From: Vicia villosa
Lineage: Eukaryota > Streptophyta > Magnoliopsida > Fabales > Fabaceae
Direction: 5' to 3'
Assembly: GCF_029867415.1 (NCBI RefSeq)
Contig: NW_026705410.1
Coordinates: 1 to 64,000, forward strand
DNA: 64,000 bases
The notes below the pieces were generated by a model. That model was not told the DNA's origin and ran no database searches. It worked only from the letters and a program-made list of their open reading frames with translations. The position numbers were made by a program, and so were the translations under genes. Shown one piece after another: positions 53,337-64,000 of the stretch. Numbering within the stretch: position 1 is the stretch's first letter; each line of letters opens with the position of its first letter.

Positions 53337-54505
53337 GGAGACTTTCTGGCAGTTTCTTCCTGAACGGAGATGTGCTATACAAAAGAAATTTCGACATGGT
53401 TTTGCTCAGATGCGTGGATAGACACGAAGCAGACATGTTAATGCATGAAGTGCATGAAGGGTCCTTTGGAACTCATTCAAACGGGCATGCGATGTCCAAG
53501 AAAATCTTAAGAGCAGGATACTATTGGTTGACAATGGAATCAGACTGTTACAAACACGTGAAGAGATGTCACAAGTGCCAGATCTACGCAGATAAGATCC
53601 ATGTACCGCCGACTCTACTCAACGTTCTCTCATCTCCGTGGCCTTTCTCCATGTGGGGTATCGATATGATTGGAATGATCGAACCGAAAGCTTCAAACGG
53701 TCATCGTTTCATCTTGGTAGCAATTGATTACTTCACTAAATGGGTCGAAGCAGCATCTTACGCCAATGTTACAAGACAAGTGGTTGTGAGGTTTATCAAG
53801 AATAACATCATTTGCCGATATGGTATTCCCAGCAAGATCATTACTGACAATGGTTCAAACTTGAATAACAAAATGATGAAAGAACTGTGTGAGGAATTCA
53901 AGATTGAGCATCATAACTCTTCTCCTTACAGACCAAAAATGAACGGCGCCGTTGAAGCTGCTAACAAGAACATTAAGAAGATCGTCCAGAAAATGGTCGT
54001 CACTTACAAAGACTGGCATGAAATGTTGCCATTTGCTTTACATGGGTACCGTACTTCAGTACGTACTTCAACAGGGGCAACTCCCTTTTCTCTAGTATAC
54101 GGCATGGAAGCTGTGCTCCCCGTAGAAGTTGAAATACCATCAATGAGAGTCCTCATGGAGACTAAGTTATCAGAGGCTGAATGGTGTCAAAACAGATACG
54201 ATCAGTTGAACTTAATCGAAGAAAAACGTATGACTGCTCTATGCCATGGACAGTTATACCAAGCAAGGATGAAACAAGCCTTCAACAAAAAGGTTCGACC
54301 TCGTGAATTTCGAGAAGGCGACCTCGTGCTTAAAAAGATCTTGTCTTTTCAACCAGATTCTAGGGGCAAATGGTCTCCTAATTACGAAGGCCCGTATGTT
54401 GTCAAAAGAACATTTTCTGGCGGCGCCATGATTCTTACAACCATGGATGGTGATGAACTCCCACATCCTGTGAATGCCGATGCAGTCAAGAAATACTTTG
54501 TCTAA
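53222..54505 (+). pseudogene. Ogre pol part 2: integrase, out of frame with part 1
   Basis: The open frame begins at a GTG only because the true start is upstream in pol. Domains: HHCC zinc-binding N-terminus (HEGSFGTHSNGHAM to CHKCQIYADK) and an integrase core with all three acidic residues, D in MWGIDMIG, D in TDNGSNLNN and E in NGAVEAANKN. The C-terminal segment EGDLVLKKILSFQPDSRGKW then SPNYEGPYVVKR follows. It ends in KKYFV just before the first 3'UTR hairpin. The catalytic triad is intact, but the frame is one base off the RT-RNase H frame, so no complete pol protein would come from this copy without frameshifting. Confidence 0.85.
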
Positions 54506-54522
54506 AAAAGAACAAAAGAACA

Positions 54523-54690
54523 GCTCGGTAAGTTGAAAACCCGCAAAGGGCGACTTAGGCAAAAATGAGCGTCTCGGTGGACTGAAAACCCGAAAGGGCG
54601 GTCCAGGCAAAAATTAGAGACAATAAACAGAAAAAAATTCATCCTGGTAGATTGAAAACCTGAAAGGGCAATCTAGGCAAAAATTAGGGA
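54523..54690 (+). repeat. Three 3'UTR hairpins with compensatory stem changes
   Basis: Units share CGGTRRRYTGAAAACC, GnAAAGGGC and AGGCAAAAAT. Stem arms: AAGTTG (54530-54535) with CGACTT (54551-54556); GGACTG (54579-54584) with CGGTCC (54599-54604); AGATTG (54649-54654) with CAATCT (54669-54674). Each pair is complementary although the arms differ. An inner CCC/GGG pair closes a small loop, weakened to CCT in the third unit. Confidence 0.8.
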
Positions 54691-55993
54691 TTAATGACAA
54701 AGTAACTGTATCAGTCCGTACTTCGTCACCTGAGGAGTCTTTTTCATCAAAGGATCTTCAATCAAATCATTATCAATCTGAAGCGACAAACACAGTTGGA
54801 ACTCAAAGTTGTTAAGGGGATAGTGGTTATTGCTTTCAATGTAGCCTTTTCCGCATAATTACCATTTCCAACTTTTGTAAATACTCTATGGAATCATGCC
54901 TTTAGCTGATTTCCATCCTATTAAATAAATTTGAGCCTTGTGCCCATTTGTTTGCAATCTTTAATTTCTTTCAGCTTGCAAAATGACGCTTTAATTGTGT
55001 TATTCACTTTTGAAAAAAAGAAAAAATAAGTTTTAAAATGAATTTACTTCACTTTTCTTTTTCAAAATAAAAGCGAAACTTTCCTTTAAATGGTGAACAA
55101 CGGAAGGAACATCAGCAGTTGTCTCCGTAGGATGAACAAAAGGGTTCTCCCTGAAAAATTGTTGAGACAACGGTATTCTTGTCCCATAAAAGAATTCTTG
55201 AAGCAATTACCCCTCGAGGTGAAGAAGGTCTTTTATCCCCAGTGAAGGAGGTCTTCTATCCCCAGTGACGAAGATTTTCCATCTCCAGTGAAGAAGTTCT
55301 TCCATCTCAATAAAAAAGGATGCTCATCTTCCCCAGAGAAGTCTAAAGCACGCAGCACCATTCATCACCCGTGTTATTTACACCGTGTTGAAGAACATTT
55401 GCCAAGTATCTGGTTGTATTGCGACGTCGGTCCCTCTCCAGTATATACTCTTTTGTCTGTCAGTCTCGTCAGCATGCATGCTACATTCATGACATTCATC
55501 ATTCATACATATTTGCATCATTTATGCATTCTTGCATTTTTTAATAATCACTTGTTCAGGATATATCTATCCTCAAAAAAAAAAAAAGAAAAAAAAAAAA
55601 AAGAAAAAGAAACAGGTATGGGCGTGTCATCTCTCCAAGTAGGTGGTCACCCATAAGCAGAAAAGAACATCTTCTTTCTCCAGTTCCCCACTGAGATAAT
55701 TCCTCGTGGAAGAAGGTTGCTTTAGTTTCTCCTTTCAAAACAAAGGAGGAAATCCCCAGTTGAGTTCATTCCTCATGGGTGCAAAGTCTTGTTTGACTAT
55801 TTCTTTCCGATTCATTCTTGGATAGAATCCTGTCTTTACCAGAGATTCAAATTCCGATTCCTCAAACAGAGTCGTGAAAAACAGACAATAAGCAATAGCC
55901 TCATCATCTGAGTAGCTTATGTCTCTTCCAAAAGCTTTTTTCCTCTCAAGGAAATCAATCATGAAGACCACTTGACAATCAGGGTCTTATTAC

Positions 55994-56292
55994 TGTTCAC
56001 AAGGCTGAATAACCAGTAATTTCCCTAACAAAGTCTCCAGAATCATTTTATCACTTGGCTGATAATTGATCATGTCTTCAAAACCACTATCACAAGGCTG
56101 GTAGTCGATAATCCTTTTGTTCTGGTTATATTATTCAACATGTCTATCACAATGCTGATAGTCGGTAATATTAACCGAACCTTTGAAACTCTTTTTACCT
56201 TGTCAAGTCTATCACCATGCTGATAGTCGGTAACACAATTTCATACCTTTCACCTTCGCATTATTAAACAAGTCTATCCCCATGCTGATAGT
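55994..56292 (+). repeat. Six 3'UTR hairpins related to leader set 2
   Basis: Stems and loops: TTCA-CAAGGC-TGAA, TATCA-CTTGGC-TGATA, CTATCA-CAAGGC-TGGTAG, CTATCA-CAATGC-TGATAG, CTATCA-CCATGC-TGATAG and CTATCC-CCATGC-TGATAG. Spacing is about 45-65 bp. Most are followed by TCGRTAAT. Confidence 0.8.
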
Positions 56293-56588
56293 CGATAATG
56301 TCGATAGGTAAGCTTTTCTTACAAAGCTATCATTCTTCGGTGAAACATACACTTGCTTTCCCAAAAAGAACAAAAATGGATTCTCTTCCTTAAAACAAAT
56401 TGAGGCATCCTTCCCAATATCTTTTCCCCAGTGGAGTCAGTTCTTGATATTCCCTCGGTAAAGATATCCTTGCATCATTCGCAATTTTGGTATCTTAGGT
56501 CCAAAATTTGCGTCTTCTGATATTTAAGTCTCTTCCACCCTATCAAAATAAAGATTTTCAATCTTCATGTCTCAGGTTGAAGAAACTT

Positions 56589-56601
56589 AAATAGGGGCAT
56601 C
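56589..56601 (+). promoter_or_regulatory. Ogre polypurine tract
   Basis: AAATAGGGGCATC directly precedes the 3' LTR start at 56602. Confidence 0.8.
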
Positions 56602-59600
56602 TGTCATACCCCAATTTTTGACCTAAGATACCACCTCATACCATTTGCATATGCATCATTTGCATCTCTAACAAATTGCATAGCTTGTGTTTGCTACTTG
56701 TGCTTAGCAGGGTTTAATCAGGAAACCACTCATCAGTACAAGTAACAATCAATTAGGGTTTTGTTCTCCCTTCATCTCAAAAGAACTATCTTCATCAACA
56801 ATCAACATTTGGTCCTCAGAGATTCATTTCAACAAGCTCAAAGACTTTGAATCGACTGAATTAGGGTTTTGACTGAAGACAGCATACTCCTGACTTTTGC
56901 TCAGAATTTGACCTAATGACTTGGGACATGACCTCAAGACCCCAAGTGCATCATTTTGACCTAATCCATTGGCTCAGAACATCTCCTACACAAAGATTGA
57001 TCAGATAAATCCTCAGATCAGGGTTTTTGAACTATCAGGGACTGAAATCAGGGATCACATTTGGGAAACCCTAAAAACCCCCAGGAAGTCAATCAAAGGT
57101 TTCAATCATCCTCAAATAATCCCTATGACAATATACAATGGAAATTACATCTCAATTCAAGATCCACAGTCATCAATTTCATCAGGTCGACAATTAGGGT
57201 TTTTGACCTAATTCACTGAACCACTGACTTTTTAATCAGGACATGGTGCTACAACTTAAACCATGGCTCAATATCCTCTAATGCTTCAATGTGATCCATT
57301 CATACCATTCATTTGGTGAGATTAGCCTGTTTCATTTGAAATCTCCAGAAACGCGATTCGTCTGAAAAAGTCAACTGTACAAGAACACCTTTGACTTTTG
57401 GGAATTTTGGTCAACCATGACTTTTGAAGTTTTGAATCATCAATATATGATATATGAAGTCATTTGATCAAGAAAAATCAAGAAAATCAATCAAAAATCA
57501 AAAAGTCAAAAGTTTGACTTTTCATACTTGGAAAAATTTCTAAGTGTTTTTCATGGTTTTTTCCAAACTTTGAAAGGGAATTTCTCAAAATTTCACCTAC
57601 AAACTGAAAAAAACTTCCAACATGAAAGTTGTAGATTTTGATCCAATAAACAACTTTGACACATATAAATTTTTTCCATAAGATCAACCATTTAAGAGAT
57701 ATGGTGCTTCAAAGTTGGTACTTTTTGAAAATTTCACTTAAAACTTCATTTTCTTCAAAGTTCATGGATCTTTTTCACCCATTTCCTTAAAGAGTTTGAA
57801 GAAACTTTCAACTAGGGTTTTGAAGTGTGTAACATGAGCTTTCCAAAATGTCCAAGAGCATGAAAAAATATGGAGCATAGCTATGGTTTTGAATTATGCA
57901 TTTAGTGATCATTTTCACTTGAATTTTCACCATTTTTCACTAAGTTTCAAGACTACATGACCTATAATTCAAGTGATGACACACCAAAGCAATGATTGAG
58001 AGATATTTTCTGGTTTAAGATCAGATAGGAAAGAGATAAGAAGCTTGGCCAAAATAACCATGGTTTAGTTACTTTAACCATTTGCATTTAATGTGAAAGA
58101 TTCCATTTTATCTCTTAAGCCAAATCATCATTCTTGAAGCAACTTGCAAGAGCTCTTCATTCAGAATCCTTGGCCTATAAATAGAGGTTCAAATCATCTT
58201 CAAACTCACACCAAAACCTCATAAACATAGGTTTTCTCTTCCTTTCTTAGAATGCAAGTTTCATGGTTTTCAAAGAGGTAGAAAACTCAACCTCTAAACC
58301 TTGCAAGTTCTGAGCCAAGTAATGCTTCCCACAAGCCACAAACATCATATGGGATGTGTTTGATCCATCCATACACCCCAAAAACACCTAAAACTCAGAA
58401 TCACTACCTCACTTCCCAAATATGCATAACACTAGCCTTATCATGCCAAAATCAAATCCAGGCCATTTCTGTTCAAACTATCACTTCTAACACCTTCCAT
58501 ATACTTCATATGAATGATCCAAACACTCACATATGATCTGTAACATCAAAATCATCAGATTAGATTCTCACACCATAGCTCTGCAGATCGGGTGCCACAA
58601 ACTGATCAAGAGGTTCTCAGTTCATTCCAAGACTTCAAACATGTTCCATAAGGTCCACTGAAGGTGTTCAGATCAAGAAACAACATCTGGAATCCCTCAT
58701 TTGCAGAATTCGATTTCCAGTTTTGACATTTTTAAGGTAAGCTCTCTTGAACTTCAAACTCTATCATACATGCATCATAAATGAAAAACTGCCATACTAT
58801 CTTGTTTCTGCACATGCATAGATCATTAACCCTCAATCAATTGCCAATTATCTTGCACAAACACGATTTCAGATTGAATTAGGGAATTAGGGTTCTTCGT
58901 GTTCATCAGAAAATTAATGATCTTAGAGTGAAAATAAATGGAATTAAATGGTACCATCATGTTCCTCGTCCAAAATCGAGCAAGATAGGCTATTCACTTG
59001 ATCAAAACAATCCAGTTTTCAGAATTTTCAAATTCAAATTAGGGTTGTGTTCTTGGCGCCATATTTTTGAAACTGAAATTTGGAAATCATCTCAAAATAT
59101 ATTTTAATTCGTTGCAAGTATTAACAGACCACGCGCGTGGTCCAGTTGGCTAAGTTTTTGGATAATAACCTCAAGGTCACGAGTTCAACACTCCAAGGGA
59201 CCAAACCTTCTTTTTTAGCACTATTTTTCTTTCAATTTTTTACAAACTTCACCAAATAATTTAACCAATCAAATCAACTTATTTTTTCTTCATTTTTTAA
59301 ACACTTCTTATTTAATATACATATTTTAAGAATATCAAAAAAAATCATCAAAAAATATTTATTTGATACATTTTTTAATAGTTTTAAAATGACTTGTTTT
59401 AAGAAATTTTAATACTTTTAAATATTATTTTTCATTTGATTTTCAAAGTTAATCACTTGTAAATATTTTTTGAAGCAAACCCTAATCATTTAAGTGCTAA
59501 TTGAGGATAATCTTTTGTTTATCTTGATTAAATTGACTTCTTTCAAAATTCAAATCGCTTTAAAACAAGCGATCGCATTTCTTCTCAAAAACGATAAACC

Positions 59601-61735
59601 ATTTCTTTTTGAAACTTTTGATTAAACTTTTTTAATTGATCAAATGATTTTCAAAACGAAGTGGGGCCTCTCGAATATTAGAGAGTGTAAGTCCCATTTC
59701 TTTTCCTTTTGTACAGTTTTTTAAACAGAAAACTTTTTCCAAATTACTTCCAAACAGTTTTTAAAACAATAAATCTCACCATCTTTTTTTTCAAAACCAT
59801 CCACCCTGTTTTATGAAAATAAAACAGGGGCCTCTCGAATATTAGAGAGTATAAGACCCACTCTTTTTCCTTTTTACAGTTTTTCTTTGTACAGAAAACT
59901 CTTTCAAAACAATACTTTTCAAAACAATCTTCAAACAGTTTTTCAAAAGCGAAACCTCGCGTCTGTAGATAAACAATCAACCATGTTTTGTAAATATACC
60001 ACGGGCCTCCACGTAGGTATAAGTCCCAAGCCCTTTTGTACATACCCATTCCTGTACATGAAATTAGGTATTTCATTGTACACACACATTTTTGTACATA
60101 TCTTAATTTGTTTTTTAACTTTGAATAACAAACCAAAAGTGAAGGTTTCTTTAAATCTTCCCAAAAATATACCATGGGCCTCCATGTAGGTATAAGTCCC
60201 AAGCCCTTTGTAAAAACCTGTTTACATAACTTTGAATAAACTCAAGTGGACCTCTCCCCGAGTGTGAGTCCCGAGCCCTGTGTATACAAATGGATCATGC
60301 TTACAGGTATATTTCCTTCATAAACTCCATTATATACACACACTTTGTCATATATATATAATTGTTCATACCTGTTCATGTTTGTTAATAATTGTTCATG
60401 TTTGTTCATATATGTGATATGTGTGCTTGTTCAACTTAGTACAACACTAGGTTCCCCATAGCCTCCTATTGGGCTTCGTGCAAAGAATCTCCCTAGTTTA
60501 GGTTAGGACATAGAGTATGGTTTCCCGGTGAAATCGCTCTAAGAGCTCAGACCAACTATACCATGCCTCCCCTTGGGCTTTGTACAAACGAGTGACCCTC
60601 CTATAGCCTCCTCTTGGGCTTACAATGCAAGGACCCTGGATTGTCCCTCCCATAGCCTCCTCTTGGGCTTACAATGCAAGGACCCTCGGATAGCCTCCTC
60701 TTGGGCTTCGTACAAGGACCCACGGGCTTCTTATAAGCATCCCCAATATCCAAATCAAAATACCCTAGGAGATTAGACATTTTTCATCTCTATGCTAGGA
60801 GTATCTCTTTTATATCATCACAAACAATCAATCAATCAATCAAACTTTTTTGCCACAAGGCTGGCTAATCAATCCAACTTTCTTTTTGCCACAAGGCTGG
60901 CTAATCAATCAAACTGTTTTACCACCGTACTGGATGATTAATCAAAGTTTTTGTCACAAGGCTGACTTCATTGAAACTTTTGCCACAAGGCTGGCTGATT
61001 AATCAAAGTTTTTGTCACAAGGCTGACTTCATTGAAACTTTTGCCACAAGGCTGGTTAAACAACAAAAACATCTTTATCATTCTAAGCACCCTAAGTGGC
61101 ATGGCCCCGGGCTTATAATGAAAAGATTTTCAAACAAAAACAAACAGATGTATGTGATGATATAGATTAGATACATCTAGCATTTAGACGACATTTGTCT
61201 ATTTTCCTTTGCTTCCACTAGCATAAGTGGGAACTACGATTGCTCTGACTTTCTCAACATCCCTTTGAGAATACGTAGGCACAAGGTCGATCCTTGGCGA
61301 GCAAAATAAAACAAAAAAAACCACTCAAACCTTAGCACCCGTAGACCCCGAGCTACAGATGCTCTGATTCCCTCTAGGGGATATGTATGCAGAGGATCGC
61401 GATGATCTTTGCGAGCATAATCAAACAAACACCTTAGGTCCCACCTTTTTCACAAGAACCTCTCAATAACAAGAATGGAATAAACAAAACAAAGAAACCT
61501 ATAGAGTACTATAGATACGTTGGGTGCTAATACCTTCCCTTCGTATAACCAACCCTCTTACCCAAGATCTCTCCCCCACTTTTAAGGTTATTGCAACTTT
61601 TTTCCTTTTCCTCTTTTGGAAACAATAAAAAGTTTGGTCCGTACAAAAGAAAAATCATTTTTTTGAGCACTCGAGCCCAAAGAAGGCATCAGGTGTCTCA
61701 TCCCAAAAAAAAGACAACGATTTTTCCCCGCGACA
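56602..61735 (+). mobile_element. Ogre 3' LTR, 5134 bp
   Basis: Same boundaries as the 5' LTR (offset 26663). By eye, differences are near 57527, 57752, 58561, 60778 and 60989, plus one T fewer in a T-run near 61664. It contains the same TATA box, tRNA-like module (59128-59216) and hairpin arrays (59664-61058). Confidence 0.92.
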
Positions 61736-61740
61736 GTGTC
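61736..61740. repeat. Target site duplication of the Ogre element, right copy
   Basis: GTGTC directly after the LTR end CGCGACA; matches 29934-29938. Confidence 0.9.
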
Positions 61741-62345
61741 CAAACACCTCCACGAGTTCTATTGTATGCTTAGTTGACGATTTCTCCACCAATCAAACAT
61801 ACGGTAGCTTACCGTGTTAAATTAAAATATTGCTCGATCGACGATCTCTCCACCAATCAAACAACCCGGTAGCATTACGAACCAACACAAAGTGAACATT
61901 AACTCTTCATCTATCTCTACAATCAAGAAGCTAATGATCATCTCTCCTAATCAAGATTTGTGAGGTCTATCTCTACAACAACACAAACCCCTAACATCAA
62001 GATGCAAAACAACCCACCAAACATAACCCAAACATCAAGATGTAAAAAATCAGGAAAAACAACAAGTTTATATTGTAAAGCAACTTTATACAACGCCATG
62101 GGCGACAAATATACATGAGATCAGAGTATATATATACAAAACCCACAAATGAAACCACAAAGAGAAGAAAAGAAGAAAAACCCAAAAATCTCACGGTTTG
62201 TCGGCTCCGATTGATGAAGGATTCAACCCCGGATCATCCATTTGACAGTTCCAATGTGTTTTCTAGCATCTTTCCACTCAAAAATGGTTGTGATAACTTT
62301 GGGAACAAATACCCCAAAGCATAACCCTAAAAAATGTGATTTTTC
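61741..62345 (-). mobile_element. Athila-related LTR, second part, truncated at its outer end
   Basis: Continues the LTR from 29938. It is a near-identical inverse of 63576 down to about 62980 and stops at TGTGATTTTTC, where internal sequence of a plus-strand element begins. Its U3 and promoter are missing. Confidence 0.8.
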
Positions 62346-62480
62346 GTAAGTTTTTGGTTTGAACTGTGCAATTGTTTCGTTTTCTAAACTGTGTTGATTC
62401 TTGATTCTTTGGATTTTCACTTTTGATTCTTTGAGTGTTTGGCCTTGTTTGAGGACAAACAAATTCAAGTTGGGGAGAGT
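62346..62480 (+). mobile_element. 3' internal end and PPT of a plus-strand Athila-related element
   Basis: Matches the inverse of 27641-27506 closely, including TTTGAGGACAAACAAATTC and PPT AAGTTGGGGAGAGT (62467-62480). All upstream internal sequence is missing. Confidence 0.8.
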
Positions 62481-63889
62481 TGTTAAGTGTCAAAATGTAG
62501 TTATTTTGTGTTTGTAAATAGTGGCACTTATCGATACTTTTTGTTAATACCGTTCGAATAATACCCCGTTTTGTGTATAAATACGTATACTTTGTGAATA
62601 GATGTATCTTCATATACTTTTATACTTTTTGATAGTTTTCTATTCATTTTGTAGGTATTGAGGCGTATTTGGAGCATGAGCAATAACGTGGCGAAGACAC
62701 GGCTTCAAACGCGCGATTTTGAGCGGCGAAATCAATTCATTCGGCGAATAAAGCTCAAAACCAAATAATAATAAATCACCAATTTGGTTGATATGTTGTC
62801 ATTGTTAGATAGAGCATGAAATAAGTTTTCCAACGCTTCGAACCGGGCGCAAATCGGAGTTACGGTTCTCAAGATATGGCCAAAACAAGATTTCAATTTT
62901 CTGTTGAGCGGGCTAAGCGGGCTTGACCGCGCTAAGCGCGGTCTGGGCGGTTTGGAAAGTCATTAAATAGGGAAAAATCACATTTTTTAGGGTTATGCTT
63001 TGGGGTATTTGTTCCCAAAGTCATCACAACCATTTTTGAGTAGGGAGAGCTTGAAAACAACATTGGAGCTGTCAAATGGATGATCCGGGGTTGAATCCTT
63101 CATCAATCGGAGCCGACAAACCGTGAGATTTTTGGGTTTTTCTTCTTTTCTTCTCTTTGTGGTTTCATTTGTGGGTTTTGTCTATATATACTCTGATCTC
63201 ATGTATATTTGTCGCCCATGGCGTTGTATAAAGTTGCTTTATAATATAAACTTGTTGTTTTTCCTGATTTTTTACATCTTGATGTTTGGGTTATGTTTGG
63301 TGGGTTGTTTTGCATCTTGATGTTAGGGGTTTGTGTTGTTGTAGAGATAGACCTCACAAATCTTGATTAGGATAGATGATCATTAGCTTCTTGATTGTAG
63401 AGATAGATGAAGAGTTAATGTTCACTTTGTGTTGGTTCGTAATGCTACCGGGTTGTTTGATTGGTGGAGAGATCGTCGATCGAGCAATATTTTAATTTAA
63501 CACGGTAAGCTACCGTATGTTTGATTGGTGGAGAAATCGTCAACTAAGCATACAATAGAACTCGTGGAGGTGTTTGGACACGAATGCCGACAACGGGCAA
63601 CACGTGAATGGTTTAAGGGGTATAGTAGACTGAGTGCAACTGGTCGATAAGTTTAAGTTTGTGAAGAGTAGATTATATGCAATACTTGATAGTTTCTTCT
63701 ATTTGAAGAATGTATTCTTTTTGTGTTGATATTTACTTTTCCATTTCATATTTAAATTCATTCAAAACCAAACTCATTACTAAGAATCCGTCGAACGGCA
63801 GTTCAGTAGCACTAATCTCTGTGGACACGATAAATTCCCAGATGAATATTTCCAAATCTCATGTTGTTTGCCGCTTTACCGCTTCAACA
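62481..63889 (+). mobile_element. Athila-related LTR, 1409 bp, plus strand, shared by two internal regions
   Basis: Runs from TGTTAAGTGTCAAAATG to CCGCTTCAACA. It has a PPT on its left and a PBS on its right, so it is simultaneously a 3' and a 5' LTR. It includes the uninterrupted sequence of the Ogre insertion site near 63567-63600. CGCTAAGCG palindromes (62905-62945) lie just before a TATA-like TTAAATAG (62963-62970). Confidence 0.82.
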
Positions 63890-63892
63890 AAA

Positions 63893-63910
63893 TGGCACCG
63901 TTGCCGGGGA
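63893..63910 (+). promoter_or_regulatory. Primer binding site, tRNA-Asp type
   Basis: TGGCACCGTTGCCGGGGA, three bases after the LTR end; identical to the minus-strand PBS at 29605-29622. Confidence 0.8.
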
Positions 63911-64000
63911 TTGGTTTTGAGATTAATCGCATTGCGATGGTTTTGTGTTTTAAGTTTCGTAAATATGTCCATATCGTATATTTTGTGCATATTCCCATAC
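63911..64000 (+). mobile_element. Start of internal region of a plus-strand Athila-related element, cut by the window end
   Basis: Similar to the inverse of 29604-29515 but clearly diverged, unlike the LTR halves on either side of the Ogre, which are nearly identical. Confidence 0.65.

Larger units (their letters stand above)
54506..56588 (+). other. Ogre 3' untranslated region
   Basis: Non-coding. It includes three covarying hairpin repeats (54523-54690), CCCCAGTGAAGAAG-type repeats (55215-55300), an A-rich run near 55575 and six CAAGGC/CAATGC-type hairpins (55996-56292). This is the known hypervariable region of Ogre elements. Confidence 0.75.
29939..61735 (+). mobile_element. Ogre retrotransposon (Ty3/gypsy, Tat clade), 31.8 kb, with an internal duplication
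   Basis: Full-length insertion with 5-bp target duplication, two nearly identical LTRs of about 5.13 kb, a tRNA-Arg-type PBS and a PPT. Inside are two modules separated by an LTR fragment: ORF1 plus truncated gag-pro (35866-41103), LTR fragment (41101-44527), then ORF1 with a nonsense codon, full gag-pro, intron and pol (44815-54505). By eye the LTRs differ by about five substitutions and one indel. The copies together hold one intact ORF1 and one intact gag-pro, but the only pol has a frameshift near 53210. Confidence 0.9.

Noticed and set aside
53222..54505. Integrase as a separate gene starting at GTG 53222
   Set aside because: The start is an artefact. Integrase is the C-terminal part of pol, put out of frame by a single shift near 53210.

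Overview
The window looks like plant nuclear DNA that is almost entirely nested LTR retrotransposons, with one recognisable host gene. The organism is probably a legume with a large genome, perhaps tribe Fabeae. This is inferred from giant Ogre-type (Ty3/gypsy, Tat clade) elements with LTRs of 4-5 kb, a tRNA-Arg-type primer site, an extra ORF1, two RNase H domains and a frame-restoring intron between the protease and reverse transcriptase segments. No bacterial or organellar features were seen.

Layout. 1-9145: minus-strand Ogre-like DNA in the order 3'UTR, LTR (2582-6482), tRNA-Arg-type PBS, gag fragment, second 3'UTR, so one LTR is shared by two elements. 9146-11500: 3' end and LTR of a plus-strand Athila-like element. 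12317-16698: minus-strand non-autonomous Athila-related element with one gag-like ORF. 17360-17988: CACTA-like non-autonomous DNA transposon. 18586-20093: two-exon BCS1-type AAA-ATPase gene, minus strand. 20260-22306: AT-rich simple and degenerate repeats. About 22850-25811: plus-strand Ty1/copia element, frameshifted and cut off before its RT. 25812-29938 and 61741-64000: a rearranged cluster of Athila-related LTRs in both orientations.

Into that cluster a 31.8-kb Ogre element (29939-61735) has inserted with a 5-bp target duplication (GTGTC). The unoccupied site survives in an inverted LTR copy near 63580. Its two LTRs are about 99.9% identical by eye, so it is young. Its inside is unusual: a first module (intact ORF1, truncated gag-pro), then a U3-R-U5 LTR fragment, then a second module (ORF1 with a nonsense codon, full gag-pro, intron, pol with one frameshift). 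The two modules differ more from each other than the LTRs do, so the duplication probably predates integration.

The most interesting unexplained structure is non-coding. The Ogre leader and 3'UTR carry arrays of small hairpins whose stems change by compensatory substitution while loops stay constant. LTRs of two Ogre families carry tRNA-like Pol III modules. Three Athila-related LTR families each have a CpG-rich palindrome cluster directly upstream of the TATA box. Two non-autonomous families share an internal second polypurine tract and a conserved motif next to it. These are sequence observations; none has a demonstrated function here.
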